64,000 nucleotides of DNA. Origin: Ceratothoa steindachneri. Taxonomy: Eukaryota; Arthropoda; Malacostraca; Isopoda; Cymothoidae. The translations under genes and the position numbers were made by a program. Under the pieces are notes generated by a model. It was not told the origin of the DNA, ran no database searches, and was given only the letters and a program-made list of their open reading frames with translations. Of this stretch, positions 12,680-24,053 are shown piece by piece. Where the stretch lies: assembly GCA_963969495.1 (NCBI GenBank), contig OZ018328.1, forward strand, positions 6,547,331 to 6,611,330. Direction: 5' to 3'. The stretch's first letter is position 1; each line of letters starts with the position of its first letter.

Positions 12680-12854
12680 AAGCTAGCAATGCCTAGGCCT
12701 TTTTTTAAGCTAGCAATGCCTAGGCCTTTTTAAGTAGCAATGCCTAGGCCTTTTTAAGCTAGCAATGCCTGAGCCTTTTTTAAGCTAGCAATGCCTAGGC
12801 CTTTTTAAGCTAGCAATGCCTAGGCCTTTTTTAAGCTAGCAATACCTAAGCCTG
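12680..12854. repeat. ~25-bp tandem array
   Basis: About seven units of AAGCTAGCAATGCCTAGGCC plus a short T run. Each unit contains the palindromes GCTAGC and CCTAGG. Confidence 0.92.
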
Positions 12855-13825
12855 TTAACAGATACGGATGTAATCATAATTTGAGGTAACTTCAGACACG
12901 AACTCTAATGTAACGTCCCATTCATTAAGTTTGAATCAGTTTTTCGTGCTTATATTGTGACACGAACATTTTCACCCGTGCATGTTATATTTAAATCATT
13001 TAGAACAGGATATTATAGTTAATAATTGCTGGTTTCTTATACGAGTCAATATTATGCGAGTTCAAAAGTATAGGTAACGTGGATAGCTTTTGTTTTTTAA
13101 TAATTACAAGGCATTTTTTTTTTTTCAAATAAATCGACACTCCGGAAGTTTTTAAAACGTTTTCGAAACGATTCTCGGCTAAACCTAGACGTTTCAAGAA
13201 GGATAAGTCAGCTGATAATTTACGTACGAGAATTGTCATTTCATTCGTTTTCACGACTTCGCAGAGGAAATATTTCAGAATTTGTAAGAACCATATGTTT
13301 TTACTACACAAGATCGGTCATGGATATAGAAAATTTTCCTCCATTGTGAACATTCCAATTTGTGAAGTAGAAATCTATCGACATCACATTAGAGCGTGAT
13401 TGACGTTTTTCGCGCTCATATGAAGTTCCGTACATGCTCGCTCACCATAGAGTAAGTACACCCAGTGTCACAAAAGGACTTCCTCTCGGATCAAATCTAA
13501 TCCCCGAATTAGGCTTAAACAAACACTGGTACTATAGTAAGGTAAACTACCCTGTACGCAGCAATGGTTTGTGGTTGCTGTAGCAATGAGTAGCTCGCTT
13601 CATACTGTATCGGGCCTCCTCTCACTCGTTGCTATAGCAACCGCAAATACGAAAGTGAAATATGAGGTGCGGTTCGAACTTATTATGCCTTTTAGCTCTC
13701 TTAGCTTTTCCGGCCACCAACCTAACCACTCGGACACCACCCACATCCACCCAAAATAATGCTTCGAGTGACCTCATAAGTATAGGCAAGTGCCTCGATG
13801 TTGCTGACCAACTATTTTATTCCGT
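12855..13825. other. Unassigned sequence
   Basis: Mixed composition. The 103-codon minus-strand frame at 13000-13311 resembles nothing I know. No repeat or RNA gene seen. Confidence 0.35.
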
Positions 13826-13882
13826 TTGCTACCTCTCTCCTTTTGCTACCTCTCTCCTTCTGCTACCTCTCTCCTTCTGCTT
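13826..13882. repeat. 17-bp tandem repeat
   Basis: Three copies plus of TTTGCTACCTCTCTCC, with T/C variants. Confidence 0.85.
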
Positions 13883-14001
13883 TCTTCATATATGTAAATT
13901 CTTGTCCTAGGCTTATAAAAGACGAAATCGCTCGTGTATCATCGTTCCTTATTTCTTATGGGCTAATGAGCATCTACCTTGTCAAGTGCTAATGTGAATT
14001 C

Positions 14002-14004
<3 letters not shown>

Positions 14005-14068
<64 letters not shown>
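14005..14068. repeat. (TA)n microsatellite
   Basis: About 64 bases of alternating T and A near the 3' end of a Penelope-like element. A second short TA run lies at 14166-14180. Confidence 0.95.
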
Positions 14069-14069
<1 letters not shown>

Positions 14070-14184
14070 CGAGAAGCGGTTAAAAGCGTTACTTTCTCTT
14101 GTATGTGAGAAGAGCTCCTTCCGAGGGCTTCGAGGAAGACTAGTTTGCCAAAAAATAGCCTTTTAAATATATATATATATGAGG

Positions 14185-14870
14185 AATTAAACCACATTCT
14201 CCCAAGACAATGTAATTCAGAACAGTTTCGGTGTATCTCACACCCTTTTTCAACTGACACTGGATAGAAAATATAAGAAAAGTGCTTACAAACATAACAC
14301 AGGGTCAGGTCGTGAAAGATCCCCTCTTTTTCCCCCAATCCCCTACTTGTGACTAATCAGGGGGGGGGTAGGCCTAAACATATTGAAGGGCTGACATTTA
14401 ACTATTTTGTTTATTTGCTTTCTTATTACAGGATTAAAAGAAAATTGACCCTCAGATAGATTTAAATTAGGAACTGACGATATCAAGCTCGATTCTACGA
14501 TTCTTCTCTTAACATAGTTAGCCGATTTAAATGCCATTTTACTCCCATTGAAATCGATCGAATGATTCGAGTCTCTAACATGGCAAAATATTCCACTGCT
14601 TTCGCTGCCCACTCTAATATCTCTTTTGTGTTCATACAATCTCTTGTCTAGATTTCTCCCCGTTTCCCCTATATAAACTTTATGGCAATCGTTGCATGGT
14701 ATTGCATATACTCCTATAAACGTCTAGTTTTAATTCATGGTGATGTTTATTAATGAGGACATCTAAAAAGGGTAATCTATTATCATATTCCCGTTCATAT
14801 TTAAATTTCATGGAGACATGCAAATTATTCAAATTATTAAAAAGGTATCAAAATCATGGCAAGAGATTGT
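14185..14870 (-). pseudogene. Penelope-like element 2: end of RT, GIY-YIG endonuclease, 3' UTR
   Basis: On the minus strand a segment with YDNRLPFLDVLI (near 14760-14800) is the conserved LPFLD motif of Penelope RTs. After a frameshift and probable deletion, a frame carries IPCNDCHKVYIGETGRNL, then DKRLYEHKRDIR and HVRDSNHSIDF. This is the GIY-YIG nuclease with its CxxC insert and catalytic Arg/Glu region. The nuclease nicks target DNA for element integration. The ORF ends at 14343. The downstream 3' UTR contains a hairpin with loop GAGAT followed by CGAAAC (14221-14256). The element is 5'-truncated and inactive. Confidence 0.82.
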
Positions 14871-14898
14871 ATGAACACAAAAGAGATATTAGAGTGGG
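14608..14898. repeat. 38-bp identical inverted repeat flanking part of the PLE
   Basis: Bases 14608-14645 and 14861-14898 are perfect reverse complements over 38 bases; sequences outside differ. The segment lies in the GIY-YIG coding region (RLYEHKRDIRV on the minus strand), so a piece of the endonuclease gene is duplicated in opposite orientation about 215 bases away. Confidence 0.9.
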
Positions 14899-14907
14899 TA
14901 ACGTTAA

Positions 14908-16365
14908 TTACTTGTTAATTAGCTTTTAAATGGGATACTATAAATCAGTTATACAGAAGGAATATTTAAAAGTCTGAAAGCGGGTCGATTAACGGGAGAT
15001 GCAATCGTTTTACCTTAAAGGGAGTCCTCGAGGAAGGAAGCTCATTTAGCGAGTCAGCGCGGGGGAATGGAGACGGAAAATGGTCGTGATTCTCGGCCAA
15101 ATTCCTGATGGTGACAAGGATGAAGGGGGGCGGGCAGAAGACGAGTTCATGATCCTCCTTGAAGACGGACGATGGCACCTCTGCTCCAGAAGAGGTAACC
15201 TCCAAAAATCGAGACTCTGACGCAGCTCGGCGCGAAATCTCACACAGGAAACTGGAGTTCCTTGAGGGGGGGGGGGGGGGTCAAGATGAGACGAGAAGAA
15301 TATCGGCCAGTCCTTTGGGGACGAAACGATGATTCGAGGGTTGCTCTGAACAGAGTAAGCCTTCACAAAAGAGATGGATCTGCCTGGTGAGATCCAACCT
15401 TGAAGGTATACGCGAATACCTGGGACTTGGAGAAACAGACACGCGATCTAAACCGAAGGCAACGAGATTTAAAACTCAATCTGCCCATCTTCGAAAAACC
15501 AGGGTATTTATATGACGGCCATTTTTATGATGCTCGATCGCCGGAAGGCACATACGTCTGTGAGAAAGCTTCCAGCGCCTAGAGAGATTAACTTTTGTCG
15601 CCTGACACAGGTCTTAATCGTCCCTAACGATGTGGGTGGGAAATTTCAGCTATCCTTTTCCCGACTACAGAGATTAGCATTTCATCGGCGAGGTGAAAGC
15701 TTTTAGCGCCCAGCTAAAGTACACCTGTGAGGCGCTGACCGATATTCAAATTCTTTCTTCTTTTATTTTTCTCCTTGGGTACAGGGCTTACTCCACGTGG
15801 ATTTATACTTAGGAGACATAGGGAAGGAATGAATTCAAGAGACAAATGAAGAGGATATTCTTCTTGGCGTCCCTTTCCCTTACATATACTAATTTAGGAG
15901 AGACTAACTCATTACAGAGGAACGAAATATTAGGCGGCCTTATAAAATAAAAGTGTGGTCTTATAATAATCTATGGAGCACTGCCAATGGGACATTCAAT
16001 TCGGCTTCTACTATACTTATGGGATGGCCTTTCTCCCCCCCCCTTCCTTTTGTTTCTGCAACACATAAAAAGCAAAATACCCATCCCAAAAGGACTGGTG
16101 AGTTAGAGTTCCATTACTAGATCAAGGGGCAATCTATGATTTCATTCAAATTAAGTCCCTCCGTAGGAAGATTACCTTTCTATTCTGGTTCATTTGTTTT
16201 TAAACGATACATCTAAAAAAGACCAAGTACCTCAATTTACAATTCCTCCAATTTATGTCAATTCCTTAGCTGTTTTATATGTAAATGGCCTTTGCTGTTA
16301 ACTGAAGGCAATGTAGGAAATTGCTCATTATTTATTCGGGATCTATATAGAAAATTACTACCGGA
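14908..16365. other. GC-rich block, possibly decayed antisense LTR
   Basis: Between about 14980 and 15720 the sequence is GC-rich with a poly-G run near 15270, like the antisense solo LTR downstream. I found no TGTCG/ACA boundary with a target duplication, so this is only a suspicion. The rest has no recognisable content. Open frames of up to 106 codons match nothing. Confidence 0.3.
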
Positions 16366-16370
16366 CTCAT

Positions 16371-17469
16371 TGTCGAAATATGGCTAAGTGTATGGGAATA
16401 TGCGCACACATGCTCTAAGGTAGGCCAAGCAAGGCGACAATTGTTATTGTTCTAAGAATGCGATTTGAATAGATAGCTGCAGCCTCGTGACCAGGGGATA
16501 TTCCAAATACAACGACAAAAATAGATTTTAATACACACTAAATAAAAGGCACAACAATAAATATGGATATATATAGGTACATGATTAAGACGGAATTAGG
16601 TAACCAGGGTTATTGAATTGTTATAATGGGAGGTTTAGGGTAGTGAGTGATTTAGTTCCTTTGAACCTAGAGAGTAAAGCGGGGCAAACTTGGGGAGAGG
16701 TCTTGGTAACCTTGATTACTCACGGGGATATCTACCGGTTGAACTTCAAAAAGGTGGTGGTGGTGGGAGGGGGGGGATGACTTTTTCGCACTCGGCTTGA
16801 GCGGTCTATCGGGCCTCTTGTCCTCAAGAGGTCACCAGAAGAACTTCGGAGGATGGCTTTCCAATCCTTGATCCGAAGGCGGTTGAGAAAGGCTGACGTT
16901 GCCTCACGAGACTCTTCTCCCTGACCCGAAGATACGGGTGTGATCTCCAGCTCTTCCGTGGCTTGCGACCGTCACCCACACTTATCAGGAGAGAGCTTCG
17001 TTGAACCGAACTTCTTTCGGGGAAGTGTCGTATAACCAAATCTGTCTGCAATCCTGGAGAGGGTGCACATATACCCAGAGTTCTCCAAAACAGGGAGAGA
17101 GAAAGGCCTTTTCGAACCCTCGTTATCGGCCGTGACAAACAGAGCGTCTCCTTGCGGGAAAGCGTAAGAGACAGGGATCTGCGGCCAGACGGACGACCAG
17201 TGGCTTTAGCCATAAAAGCTGTTCGCGGCCAACCTACAAAATAGATGAGTAATCTCCCGGCCCGAGGAAGGGGGCAGGGAAGATTGAGACGGCAGGGAGG
17301 TAGCCTTCAATTTCAGCGTCTTGCCTCGGTGTGAATTTTTGCGGTGACCTGGCGGCAAGTCCAAAAAGGGTGAAATCGGAGGGGGGGGGGGAGTAACGGC
17401 TCGCTTTCTCTCCCTAAGTAATATCTTAGGAGGTGGGGAAATAATATTATTCTAGGGGATCCCACCACA
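16371..17469 (-). mobile_element. Solo LTR 3, antisense
   Basis: A 1,099-bp block reads TGTCGAAATATGG at its left edge and GATCCCACCACA at its right edge. It is flanked by CTCAT at 16366-16370 and 17470-17474, a perfect 5-bp duplication. In the sense direction it starts TGTGGTGGGATCC and ends ATTTCGACA, matching the TGT...CGACA pattern of the other four. The poly-G runs are the complement of the poly-C runs in sense copies. No coding sequence remains. Confidence 0.85.
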
Positions 17470-17474
17470 CTCAT

Positions 17475-18268
17475 TTAAGAACGAACTTTACGCTTGTATA
17501 ACTTCAGGCAAGCATTTAATGGTATCCTTTTATACTATAAAAAGGGACAGATATTTATTTTTCAAACTAAGTAATTGGTTTCAGGTTTCTTACGAAGGGG
17601 TACAGTTGTTTTCCGAAAGTCAGTGACAAGGTTTTTTTTTCTCAAGGATGAAACGCTCCCCCTCCCCCTCCCAATCGGGAAATGACACGGGTCGCAATTG
17701 ATAAGCAACAATCTCCCGAAACAGATGCCAGTTGAAATTTAATGTAACTTTATTTCCTTAACTTAATTTTATATTAATTCTATGATTCAATGTAGTTTAT
17801 ATTATATTAATTTCTGTTCATGGTTTTATTCGGCATCTCCTTCCCTAAACCTAATTTTTTTTCTCGGAATGGCGCCCAACGGCATGGTCTTAAAGCAGAG
17901 GTGCGGAACCTTCGCTCGCGGGCCCAATTTTCATGGTTTCCTGAGTGATATATTTATATGCACAAATTTTCAATAGTGAAATTTAAATAATATTTGTATG
18001 TCCAAAACGAAATAAAAATAAAAATCAATGTTATTTTTTTTCAACCAATTACACAGGCCTGCGTTTGAAATTTTTTTTATGTTCCTCAGGATTTTTTTGT
18101 GGTTTCTTAATGAATCCAACCTCCTGAGCTCAAAAATGAATGTATATTTGTTCAATCAGGTCAGATTTTCTCAATACAGCATACACCATTTTCATTGAGA
18201 TTACCTCATTTTTTCTGAATTTAAAAAAAAAAACCAACTTTATCTAATAATGCATTATTACTGTTATA
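17475..18268. other. AT-rich sequence with a hAT-like terminus
   Basis: CAGAGGTGCGGAACC at about 17896, followed by TTCGCTCGCGGGCC, resembles the termini of Charlie-type hAT elements. No transposase or second terminus is seen. The remainder is AT-rich and leads into the 3' end of gene-family copy B. Confidence 0.4.
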
Positions 18269-21200
18269 TCATATAAACAGGAATACACGTATGTAAACTA
18301 TAATTCTTTTAATAAACAAAAAATAAAAGAAAGCAACATAAAGAAAATAATTATAATTTCGAAGAACAGACGCCCTTGACGATTTTCGTTTGTGCCTGTC
18401 ATCTGGTGCATCACGCTTCAAACACCAACAGTAGTCAGCAAGCATGTTTCCGTTCCATTTACACTGGTACCTGGATTCCATTGTTTTTATGTCCTGGTGG
18501 AATCTTTGCCCCTGTTCTTTACTGTAATCTCCGCAATTGTCGGGAAAATAATCCAGATGGGACTGTAAAAAGTGTATTTTTATAGACATTCGAGCTCCGA
18601 AATGTTTGAGACTTGTTAAGAGCTGATTGACCAGGGCAACATATTCTTCTAGGCTTCTTTTATTGCCTAGAAAATTGTTAACTAGAGCTTTGAAAGCTTT
18701 CCACGCATCTTTTTCTATGTCCTTCATTGATGCATCAAATTGCTGATCAAGTTCCTGATTTGAAGTCCATCAAAAATTCCCCCATGGAGCTTAGCGTCAC
18801 TGATTTGTGGAAATTTTTGAAGAAGAAATTTAAAAGCTTGGCCTACTTTATTAAGGGTTTTGACATAATTTTTCATTATGCCAAGCTTTATATGCAGTGG
18901 AGGGAGGAGTATTTTTTGAGGAGGCACTAAAGGTTCAGCTATCACATTGTTTGATCTAATTCTAAATGCTTCTCGTGGAGGCCAAACCTTCTTCTCATAG
19001 TGCATACTATCTGCACGACTGTCCCATAAACATAGGAAACAGGGATGCTTCGTGTAGCCTGTTTGCGTCCCAAGCGTAGGAGACACTACCTGAAAAAAAT
19101 TTAGCACGGTATGTAAATTCAGTGTAATATTTCTAAAAACAAATTCAAAGTAATATTTCTTAAAACAATAAGAATATGAATATGTACTGAAAAATCCTGT
19201 ATGCCGATGCATTAAATGACGTATTGGAACTAATTGGATATATGTACATCTTATTTTGAGTTTATTGAGTTGTGTTGTATACCTTCTCAATTAGGATAAG
19301 TTTTCCATCAACCCAATAGGATGCATTAACCTATAGGAAAACACTTCAACAAAAAATATAACTAAAAAATGACTCATGATTTCCAGATTTGCATTCTTGT
19401 AAAATGTAAGTTGACCAAAAGGTGTATACAAGTATTAACAATTAAAAATGAAAATGTCAATATCAAAAAGCTTAGAAATGCCAAGTGTAAAATGATCTTA
19501 CCTTTAAGTCACCACATATCCTCCACTTATAGCTAGAGTAATTTATTGCATCTAGCAATTTTTTCATATTTTCATAACTTTCAGTAAGTTGGATTGAATG
19601 GCCTATAGGAACGGAAGCTATCTTGTTACCAATATTCAGTAACACAGCTTTTAAACTTCTACTGGATGAATCTATGAACAGTCTTCATTCTAATGGGTTG
19701 TAGGGAATTCCAAGGGCCTCAACAAGTCCTTTAATATTGGCGCAGTATACTAAAGAGCTGGAAGAATGCTGTAAAAAATAGCTTCGAAACTCTTGTTCTC
19801 TATTTCTGTACCCCCCTAAATGTTGTTTCTTAAGCGAGAAGATTACTTTCACGAGGTCGAGAGCCAAGAAGTTGTGTATTCGCCTTTGAAACCCCCAGAT
19901 CCCTGGTCAGGTCATTTAACTGAACTTGAGTTAATGGTCTTGCGACCATATCATGTGTGGAAACCTGATAAGACTCAGATGTGTCATAATCTTGGTCAAC
20001 TTCCATATTAATCTCTTCATGTACCTCTATATGTTCAGGGGGAGAAGGTATAGGAATTCCTGGGCCATGGGGCAGGAGTTTGATGGCAGAAGGAACATCC
20101 GGATATGCCATACTATGTTTATTCTTCTTATTTATACCTGTGGAAAATCTAATTGCATATTACATAAAGGAATTGATTTGGAGTTGCAGATAGTACATAA
20201 ATCTTTAGTAAAGGATATGTTCATGTTGAAGTAACAACAAGGAGTAACAACAAGGAAAGAAGGTACCCTAGGAGACCTTACGGTCCATTCAAAGAGGGTA
20301 CCTTTGGACTAGCAATCGAGCGGGCACAAGGCTGCTCAATTGTTTTGCGTCCCTAAACGGCCACTTTCCAAGACTTTGTCTAGTCTTGACTTGAACTGGT
20401 CAACAGATTCACTGTTGACAACTTCCACTGGAAGTGCGTTCCACATACCGCAGATACTGTAAGTGAGAAAATTTCCACACAGATTGCGGTTGTAACGCTT
20501 CAGTTCAAGTTTGAAGCCGTGATTGCGCGTTCTGTTCTCACTCAGTGTGAAAATATCCCGGTAGTCAACATTGTCGAACCCTCGAAGTATTTTGAAGACT
20601 TCGATGAGCTGACCATGCAGTCTACGGGTTTCCAGCAAGAACATATCTAATTCCCTTAGTCTATCCCCATAACTTTTATGTCGGATAGAGGGAATCAGCT
20701 TGGTTGGCCTGGCTTGTACGCGTTCCAATCTCGCGATGTCCTTTCGCAATGAAGGACTCCAGAATTGTACGGCATACTCCAGGTGCGGTCGGACAAGTGA
20801 GTTGTACAGGCACAGTACAATCTCCTGGTTCCGATAACCAAACTGGCGCTTAATATAGCCTAGCATCCTTTGGGCCTTTTTCTCCGCCTCAATGCACTGT
20901 TTCGAGAATTTGAGGTCACTAGTGATTGTTACACCCAAGTCCTTCTCAGTGTCGGTGGATTCAATAGCAGTGCCCTTAAGGATATACTAAGATTGATGGT
21001 TTCTGTGGCCGATATGTATCACTTTACATTTCCCCACGTTAAAAGGTATTTGCCACGTGTCCGACCACTCCCCAATCTTCCCAAGATATTCCTGCAGGCG
21101 GGCAGTATTTCCATCCTTTGCAACGTTCATACCAAGCTTGGTATCGTCGGCAAATTTGGAAATCTTCGCAACCATGTCACCGTCCATGTCGTTGACGTAG

Positions 21201-22514
21201 ATGATGAATAGTAGTGGTCCCAGGACAGAACCTTGAGGCACCCCGCTAGTAACGGGCACCCACTCAGAAGACTGTCCATTTACCACCACCCGTTGCCGTC
21301 TGCCCCTTAGCCAGTTCTCGATCCAGCCGGCTACCTTTCCGTCTATGCCAAGCGCTCGCACTTTCCGGAGAAGGCAGCGGTGTGGTACCTTATCAAAGGC
21401 TTTCTGAAAGTCTAGGTAGACCACATCCACTGCCTTGTCCCGATCGTGCTCACTGAAAACGAAGTGGAAGAATTCCACAAGGTTCGTCAGGCATGACCGT
21501 TGCCTTCGGAAGCCGTGCTGGGAACTCCTCAGTAGCAGGTTTGACTCTAAATACGACGTCACTTTGTCCACCATGATGCTTTCCATGAGTTTACCGACTA
21601 TCGAAGTCAGACTGATAGGTCGGTAGTTCGACGGTTGGTTACGATCTCCTTTCTTGAAGATTGGAGTCATCTCCGCCTCACGCCAGTCTCTAGGAACGCA
21701 TTTGGTCCGGATTGCGCTCAGGTGTCGAGACACTTGATCGCGCACTTCTTTTAACACTTTAGATAGAAACCCATCCGGGCCAGGTGACTTATTCGTCATT
21801 AGGTCACTGATCTTCTTTTTGATTTCAACTTCGGTGAAGTCCATTGCCTCCAGCTTTTCCCCCGAGTAGGAATTCGTCGGCTGGGGAATGGGACCACACT
21901 CTTCAGTAAACACTGAAGAGAAGTAGTCGTTGAGGAGGTTAGCATTTTCTGCATCTGAATGCTTTAATGTCCCCTCCTCATTCCTCAAAGGGCCAATCGT
22001 TCGACGGATTGGTTTACGGCTGATCACATATCCAAAAAACTCCTTGGGATTCTCTTTACAGATTCTCGCCACTCGGAGTTCCTCAGACCGCTTAGCCGCC
22101 CTTATGCTGAACTATGTTAGTTTTTAATTTTATGCTAAGTCTTTGCATAATAAGGACATTTTCAGGAGCAAGTATAATACAGAAAGCTTAAATACTTGAT
22201 ACAATGCTCACCTTTAAGATTTGTCATGCAAAAATAGCAGTCCGTAGTGTGGTCCTTGCCATCTCTCCACACCATGGGAACACCAAAAGAGAGGGACTTC
22301 TGTTCGCCCTGACTCCAGCGTCTTAAACTTATGTAGCATCCCTTGCAGCAGATATGTGGTGCAAAACTTTTATCTTGATCTCTTAGCCTTACTCCAAAAT
22401 ATGCATGATACAAAGATTTAATTACAGGAGGGATTGTACTTGCTGCTCGGGAAAAGTCACTTTGCCGCAAACATAGCAAAATCTGTCGGAGCTATTCTTA
22501 CATTTTGTGTTCAT
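18269..22514 (-). pseudogene. Copy B of the uncharacterised zinc-binding gene family, three exons
   Basis: Exon 1 (22514-22212) starts MNTKCKNSSDRFCYVCG and carries CxxC, HICCKGC and HTTDCYFC, a likely zinc-binding module. Intron 1 runs 22211-20138 (GTGAGC...CCACAG, phase 1) and holds a LINE. Exon 2 is 20137-19502. Intron 2 is 19501-19090 (GTAAGA...TTTCAG, phase 0). Exon 3 begins at 19089 (GYTKHPCFLCLWDSRAD) and includes LPPLHIKLG, IKIHFLQSHLDYFPD, QGQRFHQDI and MLADYCWCLKRD. Defects: a frameshift and stop in exon 1 after QSLL, a TAA then a frameshift in a G run near 19818, a TGA where copy A has Trp (near 19685), and a frameshift near 18740. It was therefore an intron-bearing gene, now dead or mis-sequenced. 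Function unknown. Confidence 0.85.
20233..22115 (-). mobile_element. CR1/L2-type LINE with nearly intact RT, in intron 1 of copy B
   Basis: The minus-strand frame reads on from about 22108 to 20336 with one in-frame TAG (20987-20989). RT motifs in order are NKSPGPDG, NYRPISLTS, VYLDFQKAFDKVPH, GVPQGSVLGPLLFIIYVND and FADDTKLG (catalytic FADD). The typical C-terminal region follows: LYNSLVRPHLEYAVQFW, ERVQ, TRNHGFKLEL and MWNALPVEVVNSESVDQFK. The element copies its RNA at a nick by target-primed reverse transcription. It lacks the endonuclease, so it is 5'-truncated. The 3' end has a tandem CTTGTTGTTACT pair near 20233-20260. Its insertion lengthened the host intron to about 2.07 kb. Confidence 0.88.
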
Positions 22515-24053
22515 TTTTAACTCAACCACTATTATTATTATTATTCGTATTATTATAATGCTAAGCAATTTTTAACCTGCAAAATATAAACCTATTTGCA
22601 TAATTACTTAAAATGTACACAAAATTTACTGCGAATAGAGCAGTGTAAAAACTATTGAAATTTGATGTAATATAGGAGATGTATAAACGAAAAATAATTA
22701 TCACCCCCTGTATCGCAAAAACTGGAGGTGATAGAGAAAAACGGATGACAGATTCGGATTTAGGAGGTCAATTTTATTAAGAAACACTATAGAAAACCTA
22801 AGGTACATTTTTGACGCAGACCAGTGTTATTACACTTCGAGGAGTCATATCAGAATGTTGCGAGGAATGGCACCTATCTGCTCCGCCTCAAGGAGTATCT
22901 GGCAACTTTTACGATGCATGTTTTTGTGGTGTTTTTGGACTGTTTGGTAATTTTGTACCTAGTTAGCTTTATTTCGTTTTCATTAGTGGCAATATTGAAA
23001 TTTCTTACATTGATAACTTAAATTTACAACATTATTAAATTTATTTTTGATACCCTTATCGATATGGCAGGTGGTAGTGAAAATCTGAAAATAAAAAGTT
23101 CTGGTGAAAGAGCTGTTGTATTTTGAAAAAAATGGACTTAGCTCATAAGCAATACTATCCCAATTTCCGTGGTGGTAGTCAATAAAAATGTTTCGTATTA
23201 AATTTTTAGATATTAATGCATGAGTATACTGCACAATGTAATAAATTTAAACAACATTTACAAAGATACAAGAGTCAAATTTTATTTATCACCCGCCAAC
23301 TTCTTTCATTAAAAATTTCACCCACGGCTCGAAAAAATTTCTACACCCCTTCCTTAGAGTCTTGCATGAGAATCTAGGAGAATTGTCTCTTCCTTGGTCA
23401 CATGGGATTAACAAATTACACCACTATACCAATTATAGTTTCTTAAACGTAACCCTGAATCTCACGGATGAATAGAAATTAATATTTCTACGGTACAAGA
23501 ACGTAGTAGGCTACCGAAATAAGCGGCTTTCATTTGGGCAGAGGTTACATCCTTGCTTTGCTATTGCTAGTATTGCATAAATTGCTTGTTTTAAACACCC
23601 TAAAAGGTTATCCTCAATTAAAAAGGTAAGTTTCGATAATTCAGGGAAGTTGGCGGAAGCCTAGTGATTACACCAGGGAACAATTTGCAAACAAATTTCT
23701 GTTGAGTTAGATTTTTGTGCTGATATAGACTAAAATTAGCATGCTGATTCCAAATTTTTAATCAACTTTTTTCTAGCACGTCTATTTTTTTCCTCCACAG
23801 CTTACCCCTCCCCCCCCCAGAGAAGTAAAATTCCACTGCTTAGCTGCAATAAGATTTGCCTGCTGATTACGATTGAATTCATCTACAGCTACGTGGCAAC
23901 TTGTTTGTGCAGTCACCATTGAGACAGTGCGGTGAGAGGTGTGTGTTGTACGTTCTATTTCGTTATATGCTGTTTTTTTTAGCTTTCAAAGCTGGTAACT
24001 ATTCCATCTTAGTGTTTTGTTTACATAGGTATATATTTCCTTTGTTTCAGATC
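22515..24053. other. AT-rich spacer between copies A and B
   Basis: AT-rich sequence with an ATTATT tract near 22530 and no coding similarity. The two gene copies are arranged head to head (minus then plus), so any promoters lie here. A pyrimidine tract and CAG just before the copy A start (24036-24050) looks like a splice acceptor and could mark an upstream 5' UTR intron. Confidence 0.4.

Noticed and set aside
14908..15960. A sixth solo LTR
   Set aside because: Composition fits, but I found no TGT/CGACA boundaries with a matching 5-bp duplication.
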